A stretch of DNA of 64,000 nucleotides, from contig NZ_AP026966.1 of NCBI RefSeq assembly GCF_027923905.1, positions 2,977,001 through 3,041,000 on the forward strand, given 5' to 3'. Origin of the DNA: Massilia varians (GTDB lineage: Bacteria > Pseudomonadota > Gammaproteobacteria > Burkholderiales > Burkholderiaceae_D). Below, in pieces: positions 43,765-53,293 of this stretch (positions are counted from its first letter, which is position 1; each line of letters opens with the position of its first letter). The notes beneath the pieces are model-generated. The model did not search any database, had not been told where the DNA came from, and saw nothing but the letters and a program-made list of their open reading frames with translations. The translations under genes were made by a program, and so were the position numbers.

Positions 43765-45044
43765 AGTTCAACATAGACAAAAAGTCCGCCTTTTCCATCC
43801 TGACAGTTGTTGCCGTAGGTATTGTTCTTGCGCTTGCCATTCTATTCTGGAAAAAAGATGCCTCTTCCGGCGAGGGCGAAGCGGAACATGCTGAGGAAAC
43901 GACGGAAAAAACTGCTGCAAAAGGGGGACATGCCGAAGGCGAGAAAGAAACTCATGGCGAAGGTAAGGAAGAGGCTCATGGCGAAGGCAAGGAAGAAGGT
44001 CATGCTGACGCCGCGCCCGGCCTGATCAAGATGACTCCCCAGCAGATTCAAAGCGCTGGCATCGTTACCGCCAGAGCTGGCGCGGCCAGCGTCGACACGG
44101 CCGTGACCCTGCCTGGCGAGGTGAACTTCAATGAGGATCGCACGGCGCACGTGGTTCCCCGTGTCGCCGGTGTCGTCGAATCGGTTTCCGCCGCGCTCGG
44201 CCAGGACGTCAGGAAGGGGCAGGCACTGGCCGAGATTGCGAGCCCGGAGCTCGCTGAACTGCGCAGCGCTGTCCTCGCTGCGGACAAGCGCCTGGGACTC
44301 GCGCGTGTGACGTATGAACGCGAGAAGAAGCTTTGGGAGGACAAGATTTCGGCCCAGCAGGATTACCTGCAGGCCGAGCAGCAATACCGCGAGGCCCAGA
44401 TCGAAGCACAGTCTGCGCGGTCGAAACTGACGGCGCTCGGCGCTGGGCTAGGCTCGGACGCCCTGAATCGCTATGTACTACGCGCGCCGTTCAACGCCGT
44501 GGTGGTCGAAAAGCACCTAGCCCAAGGCGAGGCGGTCAAGGAAGACGCCAACGCATTCGTCCTGTCCGACCTGTCGAAAGTGTGGGTACGGATTGCCGTC
44601 AGCCCGAAAGACTTGGGAACGATTCGGGTAGGCCAAAGCGTGACCATCCGTTCTCCTGCCGGTGGCGAAGCAGTCAACGGAAAGGTGAGCTACATGGGTA
44701 ACCTGCTGGGTGAACAGACAAGGACTGCGACCGCGCGTGTCGTGGTCGATAACCCGGGCCTCGCCTGGCGGCCGGGCTTGTTCGTGAACGTGTCAGTGGT
44801 ACGTGGCAAGAAGGAGGCCGCCGTCACAGTGCAGGCCGATGGCGTGCAGACAATCGAAGGCAAGACGGTGGTGTTTGTCAAGGCGGCGCAAGGCTTCCAG
44901 GCGCAGCCAGTCACTCTGGGAGCGAGCGACGGCAAGGTCGTGGAGATCGTTCAGGGCTTGACTGCCGGCGCCGAATACGTTGCAACGGGTAGCTTCGTTG
45001 TGAAGGCCGAGCAAGGCAAAGGCAGTGCCGAGCACGCACACTGA
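43761..45044 (+). CDS. czcB: RND adaptor CzcB
   Basis: 427 residues. N-terminal membrane helix (AFSILTVVAVGIVLALAILF), then a striking Glu/His/Gly-rich segment at residues about 38-87 (repeats of EGKEEAHGEGKEEGH type) likely to bind divalent metals. The barrel-sandwich and beta-barrel domains of membrane fusion proteins follow (TLPGEVNFNEDRTAHVVPRV). It connects CzcA and CzcC across the periplasm. The start overlaps the czcC stop, and czcA follows 14 nt downstream. Confidence 0.92.
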   Translation: MKFNIDKKSAFSILTVVAVGIVLALAILFWKKDASSGEGEAEHAEETTEKTAAKGGHAEGEKETHGEGKEEAHGEGKEEGHADAAPGLIKMTPQQIQSAGIVTARAGAASVDTAVTLPGEVNFNEDRTAHVVPRVAGVVESVSAALGQDVRKGQALAEIASPELAELRSAVLAADKRLGLARVTYEREKKLWEDKISAQQDYLQAEQQYREAQIEAQSARSKLTALGAGLGSDALNRYVLRAPFNAVVVEKHLAQGEAVKEDANAFVLSDLSKVWVRIAVSPKDLGTIRVGQSVTIRSPAGGEAVNGKVSYMGNLLGEQTRTATARVVVDNPGLAWRPGLFVNVSVVRGKKEAAVTVQADGVQTIEGKTVVFVKAAQGFQAQPVTLGASDGKVVEIVQGLTAGAEYVATGSFVVKAEQGKGSAEHAH

Positions 45045-45058
45045 ACGAGGAACCAGAC

Positions 45059-48000
45059 ATGTTTGAACGAATAATCCGCTTTGCCATCGAACACCGATGG
45101 CTCGTTATGCTAGCTGTCATCGCGATGGCTGCTGTCGGCATCTACAACTACCAGAAGCTGCCGATCGACGCAGTTCCTGACATTACCAACGTCCAGGTCC
45201 AGATTAACACGTCGGCGGCTGGCTATTCGCCGCTCGAAGTGGAGCAACGCGTCACCTTCCCGATCGAGACGGTCATGGCCGGCCTGCCTGGTCTGGAGGA
45301 AACCCGCTCGCTGTCGCGCTACGGCCTGTCGCAGGTCACTGTTATTTTCAAAGACGGGACAGACATCTATTTTGCCCGCCAGCTTGTCAACCAGAGGATA
45401 CAGGAGGCGAGGGAAAACCTGCCTGGCGGAGTTGTCCCAATGATGGGGCCGATCTCCACAGGCCTGGGCGAGATCTACCTGTGGACGGTAGAGAGCGAAC
45501 CCGGTGCGAAGAAGCCCGATGGCAGCCCCTACACGCCGACCGACCTGCGTGAGATACAGGACTGGATCATCAAGCCCCAGTTGCGCCAGGTTGCCGGAGT
45601 CACCGAAATCAACTCGATTGGCGGCTTCGCCAAGGAATACCTGATCGCGCCTGATCCAGCCAAACTCAGTTCCTATGGCCTGTCGCTATCCGACGTTGTC
45701 AGCTCGATCGATCAGAACAACAACAACGTCGGCGCCGGCTATATCGAACGCCGCGGCGAGCAGTTCCTGATCAGGGCGCCGGGCCAGGTACGCACCCTCG
45801 ACGATATCCGCAATAGCATCCTCAGCAACGTCGATGGCGTCCCGATCCGTGTACGTGATGTCGCCACCGTCGATATCGGCCGTGAGCTGCGTACCGGCGC
45901 GGCGACCGAGAACGGCCGCGAGGTCGTGCTGGGAACGGTATTCATGCTCATTGGCGAAAACAGCCGTGCAGTGTCCCAGGCGGTGGCTACCAAGATGGTC
46001 GATGTCAATCGCTCGCTACCGAAAGGTGTTAAGGCCGTCCCGGTCTACGACCGTACAGTACTCGTCGACAAGGCGATCAATACGGTAAAGAAAAATCTTC
46101 TCGAAGGCGCAATCCTTGTAATCGTCATTCTATTTCTGTTCCTGGGGAATATCCGGGCTGCAATCATTACTGCAATGGTTATCCCGTTGGCAATGCTTTT
46201 CACCTTTACGGGCATGGTGACCTATAAAGTCAGCGCCAATTTGATGAGCCTGGGTGCGCTCGACTTTGGCATCATCATCGACGGGGCCGTTGTCATCGTT
46301 GAAAACTGCGTCCGGCGACTAGCGCACGCTCAGGAACACCATAAGCGGGATCTCACTCTGACTGAGCGCTTCCATGAAGTGTTCGCGGCTGCCAAGGAAG
46401 CACGGCGTCCCCTGCTCTTTGGTCAGCTCATCATCATGGTTGTCTACCTGCCGATCTTCGCGCTCTCTGGCGTTGAAGGCAAAATGTTCCATCCGATGGC
46501 GTTCGCCGTTGTTGCGGCACTGGTCGGAGCGATGATCCTGTCGATCACCTTCATTCCGGCTGCAGTTGCCCTGTTCATCGGCAAACGCGTTACGGAGAAG
46601 GAAAACAGGATCATGGGCCTGGCCAAACGCGCCTATGCACCGATGCTCGAGAAGGTGATGCGCAATGCCGCACTGGTCATCACTAGCGCAACCGTCCTGG
46701 TCCTCCTGTCGGGACTCCTGGTGACGCGCCTTGGTAGTGAATTCATCCCGAGCCTGAACGAAGGCGACCTCGCGATTCAGGCCCTGCGAATTCCAGGAAC
46801 CAGCTTGAGCCAATCCGTAGAAATGCAGAAGAAGATCGAAGCCGGGCTGAAGGCAAAGTTCCCCGAGATCGACCGGGTGTTCGCCAGGACCGGTACTGCG
46901 GAGATCGCGTCGGATCCAATGCCGCCAAATATCTCTGATGGCTACATCATGCTCAAGCCCGAATCGGACTGGCCAACGCCAAAGAAGAGTCGGGCGGAGC
47001 TGGTCACAGCGATCCAGGAAGAGTCCGAAAAATACGCAGGCAACGCCTACGAATTTTCGCAGCCCATCCAGTTACGTTTTAATGAACTAATTTCTGGCGT
47101 GCGCAGCGACGTTGCCGTCAAGGTCTTCGGCGACGATATGGAGGTGCTTGCTTCGACAGGCCAGGAAATTGCCGAGGTACTTCAGCGCATCCCCGGCGCA
47201 GCGGAGGTGAAGGTCGAGCAGACGGGCGGCCTGCCGATGCTGACCGTAAACATCGACCGCGAGAAAACGGCGCGCTATGGCCTGAACATCGGCGCCGTTC
47301 AGGAAGCACTCGCCATTGCAACCGGGGGGCGCGAGGCCGGTACCATGTTCGAAGGCGACCGCCGCTTCGATATCGTGGTCCGCCTGCCTGAAACGTTGAG
47401 GGCCGATCTGGACGCGCTCAGGCAGCTTCCTGTCCCACTGCCTGTCAAGGAGGGGAGCCCGACGTCCTACATTCCTTTGGGCGAAGTGGCGACGCTTGAA
47501 TTTGCACCGGGACCAAATCAGATCAGTCGGGAAAACGGCAAGCGGCGCATTGTTGTGAGCGCCAACGTACGCGGGCGTGATATTGGCACCTTCGTGCCCG
47601 AAGCCGCAGCTGCGATCGCCAAGGAAGTCCAGGTGCCGCCAGGATACTGGACGAGTTGGGGAGGCACCTTCCAGCAGCTAGAGTCGGCAACCGCGCGCCT
47701 GCAGGTGGTAGTACCACTCGCGCTGTTCATCGTGTTCACGCTGCTCTTCATGATGTTCAACAACGTCAAAGACGGCTTGCTCGTGTTCACGGGGATTCCG
47801 TTCGCCCTGACTGGCGGTGTCATCGCCCTCGCGCTGCGCGGCATTCCGATGTCAATATCGGCCGCGGTCGGTTTCATCGCACTCTCAGGCGTGGCGGTCC
47901 TGAATGGGCTGGTGATGATTTCCTATATTCGCACCCTGCGTGAGGAAGGCATGGGACTGGACCGGGCAATCACGCACGGGGCGTTGACACGGCTCCGGCC

Positions 48001-48223
48001 AGTTCTTATGACCGCCTTGGTGGCATCGCTGGGCTTTGTACCGATGGCCATCGCAACCGGCACCGGCGCCGAGGTACAGCGTCCGCTGGCAACCGTTGTC
48101 ATCGGGGGTATCCTTTCCTCGACGGCGCTAACGCTGCTTGTGCTTCCCCTTCTCTATCGGCTTGCTCATCGCAAAGACAGCGACGAAGTGCCGGTGCCGC
48201 AGGAGAAGGCGCTCGTCCATTAA
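45059..48223 (+). CDS. czcA: Heavy-metal RND efflux pump CzcA
   Basis: 1054 residues. The TM4 motif DFGIIIDGAVVIVEN (402-416) is the divalent-metal HME1 signature that separates Czc pumps from Cus pumps. Two large periplasmic loops, with a 12-helix membrane domain ending LPLLYRLAHRKDS. It exports Zn, Co and Cd with CzcB and CzcC. Nothing is missing from the frame. Specificity is inferred from the motif. Confidence 0.93.
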   Translation: MFERIIRFAIEHRWLVMLAVIAMAAVGIYNYQKLPIDAVPDITNVQVQINTSAAGYSPLEVEQRVTFPIETVMAGLPGLEETRSLSRYGLSQVTVIFKDGTDIYFARQLVNQRIQEARENLPGGVVPMMGPISTGLGEIYLWTVESEPGAKKPDGSPYTPTDLREIQDWIIKPQLRQVAGVTEINSIGGFAKEYLIAPDPAKLSSYGLSLSDVVSSIDQNNNNVGAGYIERRGEQFLIRAPGQVRTLDDIRNSILSNVDGVPIRVRDVATVDIGRELRTGAATENGREVVLGTVFMLIGENSRAVSQAVATKMVDVNRSLPKGVKAVPVYDRTVLVDKAINTVKKNLLEGAILVIVILFLFLGNIRAAIITAMVIPLAMLFTFTGMVTYKVSANLMSLGALDFGIIIDGAVVIVENCVRRLAHAQEHHKRDLTLTERFHEVFAAAKEARRPLLFGQLIIMVVYLPIFALSGVEGKMFHPMAFAVVAALVGAMILSITFIPAAVALFIGKRVTEKENRIMGLAKRAYAPMLEKVMRNAALVITSATVLVLLSGLLVTRLGSEFIPSLNEGDLAIQALRIPGTSLSQSVEMQKKIEAGLKAKFPEIDRVFARTGTAEIASDPMPPNISDGYIMLKPESDWPTPKKSRAELVTAIQEESEKYAGNAYEFSQPIQLRFNELISGVRSDVAVKVFGDDMEVLASTGQEIAEVLQRIPGAAEVKVEQTGGLPMLTVNIDREKTARYGLNIGAVQEALAIATGGREAGTMFEGDRRFDIVVRLPETLRADLDALRQLPVPLPVKEGSPTSYIPLGEVATLEFAPGPNQISRENGKRRIVVSANVRGRDIGTFVPEAAAAIAKEVQVPPGYWTSWGGTFQQLESATARLQVVVPLALFIVFTLLFMMFNNVKDGLLVFTGIPFALTGGVIALALRGIPMSISAAVGFIALSGVAVLNGLVMISYIRTLREEGMGLDRAITHGALTRLRPVLMTALVASLGFVPMAIATGTGAEVQRPLATVVIGGILSSTALTLLVLPLLYRLAHRKDSDEVPVPQEKALVH

Positions 48224-48898
48224 GTATACTGGGCTACGAGAACTTCTTGCGGCCCAGCCATGGAGACAACATGCGTCTGGACAATCGAACGAGGCTCGCT
48301 CGCAGCATCGTTCGACTTGTCAGGCTTGATCTTGTCGCGCATGGGATTCCCTTTGTAACTTTCGTGACCCGGGGAATCGTACTTGAACGCGTCGCCCTGA
48401 TTGCCTTAAGTGTAAATCGTGTTGTCACTATTGAATTTAGCCGAATGATCAAAGTGGAGCCTGACGATCAGCACAGATTCAGATCTACTGACGCGATGTC
48501 CTCGGTGACGCAACTTTTCCTCAGATCAGTTGCGTGGCAGTGTCCATCTAAGTTACTGCCATAGGAACACACGGCCTTTTTCATCCCGAACTGCTAAACG
48601 GTGCGTAGATCGACGGCTTTGTAGCACCTGAGGCAGTTGCTGCGACGACCACAGGCTTTCCGGCGTGCCGGTCCGCTTACGCTAGCAGAGCTGATGCGCG
48701 GTTCTCGGCAGCGCCGACGGCAGTGCGCGCTGTATCGCCCGTGTTGCACCACAAAGTGGTACGTCAAAGCTGCACCCACTCGCTGGACGCGTTCTAGCGC
48801 TGTTGCCTTGCGTGCGTACCGTGCTTTGTCTGAGAACGCTGCTGGACTGATTGGGTGACACAAGTACGTTACTGATCGATATTCGATGGAGGAGATAA
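48224..48898. other. Intergenic region after czcA
   Basis: About 675 bp without a supportable gene. Open frames here have neither ribosome sites nor recognisable domains. No clear terminator or repeat was found. Confidence 0.4.
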
Positions 48899-49084
48899 AT
48901 GAATGTTGAGCAACAGACTGCCGACACGGCCCACGTCCACCTCATCACAATGTTTGGAATTGGAGCTCTGGTCCTGTTCGCAGTGATCATGCTGTTCTTA
49001 AGTTGGCTGAAATATAAGGATCGAAGCAATCCTGCCAAGACGAAAACCCACAAAAGCATTAAAACCAGGAGAAAGCGAAAATAG
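48899..49084 (+). CDS. Small single-helix membrane protein before czcD
   Basis: 61 residues with a very strong ribosome site (GGAGGAG about 5 nt before ATG). One hydrophobic helix (LITMFGIGALVLFAVIMLFL) followed by a highly basic tail (KTKTHKSIKTRRKRK). The plan of one helix plus basic tail matches the 61-residue protein coupled to the copA remnant at 21964, though sequence identity is low. Function unknown; its position just before czcD suggests a link with metal export. Confidence 0.65.
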   Translation: MNVEQQTADTAHVHLITMFGIGALVLFAVIMLFLSWLKYKDRSNPAKTKTHKSIKTRRKRK

Positions 49085-49194
49085 TCCTCGGTGTTCTAGT
49101 GCAAAGCGACAAAACGAAGCAGCTGTGGTTGATCAGGCCGAGCTACCAGTCGTCATGGAAGCACAATCTTAAATACTATACAAAAGGAGAGATG

Positions 49195-50145
49195 ATGGGT
49201 TCAGGACATTCTCATGCAGCACAACAGGGTCAAAACGAACGGCCTCTCTGGATCGCGCTTGTCCTTACCACAACATTTCTGGTTGCAGAAATCATCGGCG
49301 GCATTCTCACCAACAGTCTCGCCCTGATCTCGGACGCTGCCCACATGTTCACCGATAGCGCGGCACTGGCCGTATCACTGGCCGCAATCCGCATCGGCAA
49401 GCGGCCCGCTGATAGTCAGCGCACCTTTGGCTACTACCGTTTCGAAATTCTGGCCGCAGCCTTCAATGCCATTCTGCTATTCCTGGTGGCGATCTACATT
49501 CTGTACGAAGCTTATCAACGCTTGAACAACCCGCCCGAAATCCAGTCTGGAACAATGCTTTTGGTTGCTGCCTTCGGCCTCGTCGTTAACCTCATCAGCA
49601 TGCGGCTGCTTTCGAGTGGCAAGGATGCCAGCCTCAACGTCAAAGGCGCCTACCTAGAGGTATGGAGTGACATGCTCGGCTCTATCGGCGTCATCATTGG
49701 AGCCCTTGTGATCCGTTACACCGGATGGAGCTGGGTAGATTCGGCAATCGCTGTCGGCATCGGGTTGTGGGTGCTGCCTCGCACCTGGACACTGCTTACG
49801 GCCAGCATGAACGTGCTGCTCGAAGGTGTTCCCGAGGGGCTCGGCCTTGACGAGGTAAAAGAAGCGCTGTCACGGATCCCGGGCGTGGCCAGTGTGCACG
49901 ACCTGCATGTTTGGTCAATCACGAGCGGCAAATCCAGCTTGACGGCACACATTGTACAAGATGGAGAAGTTGCCGATTCGCAGGCGCTTCTATTGACTAT
50001 CCGCGAGCTCGTCGCAAACAAATACGACATTCACCACAGCACGATTCAGATCGAGTCGGTACCGTGCGAACAATCGTTCGAGGAACACTCTTTCGGTCCT
50101 GCGACCACGCCTGGGGGCCACAGCCACGAAGGAGAACGTCAATGA
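49195..50145 (+). CDS. czcD: CDF-family zinc/cobalt/cadmium exporter CzcD
   Basis: 316 residues from the second of two adjacent ATG codons (49195), which has AGGAG at the better distance. Metal-site motifs LISDAAHMFTDS in helix 2 and LEVWSDMLGS in helix 5 (HD/DD type) fit Zn/Co/Cd. The C terminus has the cytoplasmic domain (HDLHVWSITSGKSSLTAH) and a His-containing tail (GGHSHEGE). It moves metal from cytoplasm to periplasm, feeding the CzcCBA pump. Its stop overlaps the gmhA start. Confidence 0.93.
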   Translation: MGSGHSHAAQQGQNERPLWIALVLTTTFLVAEIIGGILTNSLALISDAAHMFTDSAALAVSLAAIRIGKRPADSQRTFGYYRFEILAAAFNAILLFLVAIYILYEAYQRLNNPPEIQSGTMLLVAAFGLVVNLISMRLLSSGKDASLNVKGAYLEVWSDMLGSIGVIIGALVIRYTGWSWVDSAIAVGIGLWVLPRTWTLLTASMNVLLEGVPEGLGLDEVKEALSRIPGVASVHDLHVWSITSGKSSLTAHIVQDGEVADSQALLLTIRELVANKYDIHHSTIQIESVPCEQSFEEHSFGPATTPGGHSHEGERQ

Positions 50146-50738
50146 TTGATCATATCAAGGCGAACCTGGTCCAAGCCCGGGATGCACTCGACAGCTTAAT
50201 CAGCAACGACCTGCAGCTGGGACATATTGAAGCAGCAGCTGGCTGTCTGATCCACGCATTGCAGAACGGTCATCGCATCATTTCTTGCGGGAACGGAGGC
50301 TCGATGTGCGACGCTATGCACTTGGCGGAAGAGCTGTCGGGGCGTTTCAGGGACGACCGCCCTGCCATGGCTGCAGTCGCCATCAGCGACCCTAGTTATA
50401 TCAGCTGCGTCGCCAACGATTATGGTTACGACCAGGTATTTGCGCGGTTCGTACAAGGGAACGGCTCGGCCGGCGATGTGCTGTTTGCGATCAGCACGAG
50501 CGGCAGCAGCCGCTCGGTTATATCAGCAAGCGAAGCCGCACACGCCAAAGGCATGAAAGTGATTGGCATGACTGGCCGCGCAGGCTCCGAACTCGAGCGG
50601 CATGCGGACATTTGCATTTGCACTGAAGGCGGGCGTTACGCCGACCGTGTCCAGGAACTCCATATTAAAGTCATCCATATTCTTATCGAGCTGGTCGAGC
50701 GTGCACTCCAGCCTGGGAATTATGGACAGCCAGGCTAA
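50142..50738 (+). CDS. gmhA: Phosphoheptose isomerase GmhA (SIS domain)
   Basis: 198 residues. ATG overlaps the czcD stop (ATGA). SIS fold with SCGNGGSMCDAMHLAEELSG (substrate loop and catalytic Glu region), FAISTSGSSRSVI (phosphate loop) and ELHIKVIHILIELVE holding the catalytic His. GmhA turns sedoheptulose 7-phosphate into heptose 7-phosphate, the first step of ADP-heptose synthesis for the lipopolysaccharide inner core. Coupling of a core-LPS gene to a metal exporter is unusual. A decayed second copy lies at 62.7 kb. This may be an accessory paralogue serving envelope remodelling under metal stress (inference). Confidence 0.9.
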   Translation: MIDHIKANLVQARDALDSLISNDLQLGHIEAAAGCLIHALQNGHRIISCGNGGSMCDAMHLAEELSGRFRDDRPAMAAVAISDPSYISCVANDYGYDQVFARFVQGNGSAGDVLFAISTSGSSRSVISASEAAHAKGMKVIGMTGRAGSELERHADICICTEGGRYADRVQELHIKVIHILIELVERALQPGNYGQPG

Positions 50739-50815
50739 GTTAGTTCATTCAACCTCATCCACATTACATTCAGGATCCTTTTGCCCGGGATCCCTTGGTC
50801 CACACTGATAGCATC

Positions 50816-52813
50816 ATGAAGAGATCCAATACTTATCCTCGCTTGTCGTTCCACGCAGCCACCGTGAGACTGGCACATCTGACCTCTTGGGCCGGGCCAT
50901 ATGTCACCCTCCTGCAAATGTCACTTTTCGGCCTATCTCTGCTTTCACTGTCCCGCCTTTCGATGATGGTGTGGCAGTGGGACCGTGTCCAGCAAACCGG
51001 CATTCCGGGCGAGATCTTGCTTCAGGGAGCTCGGGCCGACCTGATTTTGCTGGGCTATTTCATTGCAATTCCCCTGTTGCTTGCGCCGGTGCTCGCGCAT
51101 CCTTCACGTGCATCAATCTGGAAATGGTTCACAAGCAGCTGGGCGACGTTTGCACTCATGTTCATCGTATTCATGGAATTGTCTTCCCCGCAATTCATCA
51201 TGCAGTACGACGTGAGGCCGAATCGCCTCTTCGTCGAATATCTATCCTATCCACGCGAAGTCTTTGCCACTCTGTGGAATGGATTTCGCAGAGCTGTGAT
51301 ACTCGGCATTGGCGCTACGGTCGTCTTGACCGTCCTGTTCTTCTATATCTTCAGGCGTGCGGCTTCGGAAATGAAGTTCTGGCGGACTCGTACCCTGCTG
51401 CTGACTTGGCCGCTAATCTGCCTGCTGGTATTTGCGCAGGTTCGCTCGACCACCGGCCATCGTCCTGCCAACCCTGCCCTGTTCGCCCTGACCGGCGACT
51501 CGATGGTCAATTCCTTGATCATCAACTCGGGTTGGTCCGTTCTCGACGCCATTAACTCATTACGCAAGGAGGCGAACTCGTCTGAAATTTACGGCAGTAT
51601 CCCGCCGAGCCAGGTACTGGCCGAAGTAATAGCCGCGCCGTGGCTACGCGACCATGTCTTCCCAAACAAGGATATTCCTACGCTCCACCGGCAAGACGCC
51701 GCAATCAAGCGCGATCGTCCGCTGAACCTTGTCATTGTTCTACAAGAGAGTCTTGGCGCCACGTTTGTCGAGTCGCTGGGCGGCTTGCCTGTCACGCCTG
51801 AGCTTGAGAAGCTTAAAGGTGAAGGATGGTGGTTCGAACAGCTGTACGCGACCGGGACACGCTCAGTTCGCGGGATTGAAGCGGTTATCGCAGGCTATCC
51901 TCCAACCCCCGCGCGCAGCGTTGTCAAGTTGTCGCTTGCGCAGCAAAATTTTTATACTTTGGCGGCCGGTCTGGGCCAACAAGGCTATCACACAGAGTTT
52001 GTCTACGGGGGCGAGGCACATTTCGATAACATGCGCAGCTTCTTTACTGGCAACGGCTTTCAGAAAATCGTTGACTTGCCACAGATGTCTCCGCGGTTTG
52101 TCGGGAGCTGGGGCGCTTCGGACGAAGACCTCTTCGACAAATCCCTCGAGCGCCTTAAATCATTGCATGCGCAGAACAAGCCCTTTTTCAGCCTGATCTT
52201 CACATCGTCGAATCATGAACCCTTTGAGTTCCCGGACAACAAAATCGAGCTGTACGAGAAGCCCAAGCAAACCGTCAACAATGCAGTGAAATACGCGGAT
52301 TTCGCGCTCGGAAAATTCATCCGGGAAGCCAAGAGGCAGGCCTACTGGAAGGATACGGTCTTCCTGATCGTAGCTGATCATGACAACCGGGTATATGGCA
52401 ACGCACTGGTACCTATCAAGAAATTCCATATTCCCGGGCTGATCCTAGGTGCGGATATCCAACCCAAGCGCATCCGAACGATCGCGAGCCAAGTCGATCT
52501 CGGTCCAACCTTGCTTTCCTTACTCGGGGTTTCGAGTAACCACCCGATGATTGGCCGGGACCTTGTCAGGGATGAAAAAACGCCAGGACGTGCGCTCATC
52601 CAGTTCAACAACTACTTTGCATGGCTCGACGATAGTTCCGCCACCATCTTGCGCCCTGGGCAAGCACCCTTGATGGGGCGGTATGACCGCGGAACTGGAG
52701 TGCTGGACGTGAGCACGGATGCGCCGCTGCAAGAGCAAGTAACCAGGGCGATGGCACATGTGATGCTGCCTTCATTACTCTACCGTGAGCAGCGTTACCG
52801 ATTGGTAAAGTAA
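50816..52813 (+). CDS. LTA-synthase-like membrane sulfatase-fold protein
   Basis: 665 residues from ATG 50816. Five or so membrane helices in the first 240 residues, then a periplasmic alkaline-phosphatase/sulfatase-type domain. Metal and nucleophile motifs: VIVLQESLGATFVES (Glu), ATGTRSVRGIEAVIAGYPP (candidate Thr nucleophile) and IVADHDNRV (Asp, His). In Gram-negatives such proteins transfer phosphoglycerol or phosphoethanolamine to envelope glycans. It follows gmhA after about 80 nt and precedes eptA, which supports a role in lipopolysaccharide or glucan decoration. The substrate is not known. Confidence 0.85.
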   Translation: MKRSNTYPRLSFHAATVRLAHLTSWAGPYVTLLQMSLFGLSLLSLSRLSMMVWQWDRVQQTGIPGEILLQGARADLILLGYFIAIPLLLAPVLAHPSRASIWKWFTSSWATFALMFIVFMELSSPQFIMQYDVRPNRLFVEYLSYPREVFATLWNGFRRAVILGIGATVVLTVLFFYIFRRAASEMKFWRTRTLLLTWPLICLLVFAQVRSTTGHRPANPALFALTGDSMVNSLIINSGWSVLDAINSLRKEANSSEIYGSIPPSQVLAEVIAAPWLRDHVFPNKDIPTLHRQDAAIKRDRPLNLVIVLQESLGATFVESLGGLPVTPELEKLKGEGWWFEQLYATGTRSVRGIEAVIAGYPPTPARSVVKLSLAQQNFYTLAAGLGQQGYHTEFVYGGEAHFDNMRSFFTGNGFQKIVDLPQMSPRFVGSWGASDEDLFDKSLERLKSLHAQNKPFFSLIFTSSNHEPFEFPDNKIELYEKPKQTVNNAVKYADFALGKFIREAKRQAYWKDTVFLIVADHDNRVYGNALVPIKKFHIPGLILGADIQPKRIRTIASQVDLGPTLLSLLGVSSNHPMIGRDLVRDEKTPGRALIQFNNYFAWLDDSSATILRPGQAPLMGRYDRGTGVLDVSTDAPLQEQVTRAMAHVMLPSLLYREQRYRLVK

Positions 52814-53293
52814 TGCACGCGTGATGTGCCCGATAGGAATATGCGCCTGTATCCACACCAGCTGTCTTGACGATGACAATGCGTATATGCATGTCGTCAC
52901 CAGCATTGTCGAAGGTATTGCAGGCTTCCCGCGTTCGGTTCGCGATCAAGGCCAGAGGAAGCAGCGTAACTGTTGCCAGTACTGCCCCCCTTCAGGTGCC
53001 GAAGGGATTTGCGTCTTTGCCGCCGCAGGGAGTTTGGGGTCACCATTGAATCGAACAGCCGACATTTGTCTTTGACGCCGGCGCCCGACAACGTGCATAT
53101 CGCGTACTGGACATAATGGAATAATTTATTTTTCGATCGATTGAGTTGAGCACTTCTTATCGCCGCTTAATGATTGGAAATTTCCAGACGCAATCTCATA
53201 CATACTTGATACATCATCCATCTGAGAGTGGCACCGGCATCCTAGACTGCTTCTGTCTCTTGGCATCAGAAACGATTCAGATTTAAAAACGGA
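52814..53293. other. Intergenic region before eptA
   Basis: 480 bp, more AT-rich towards eptA. No gene, repeat or RNA is recognised; it probably holds the eptA promoter. Confidence 0.4.

Noticed and set aside
48247..48564. 105-codon frame after czcA
   Set aside because: No ribosome site and no recognised family; left as intergenic.
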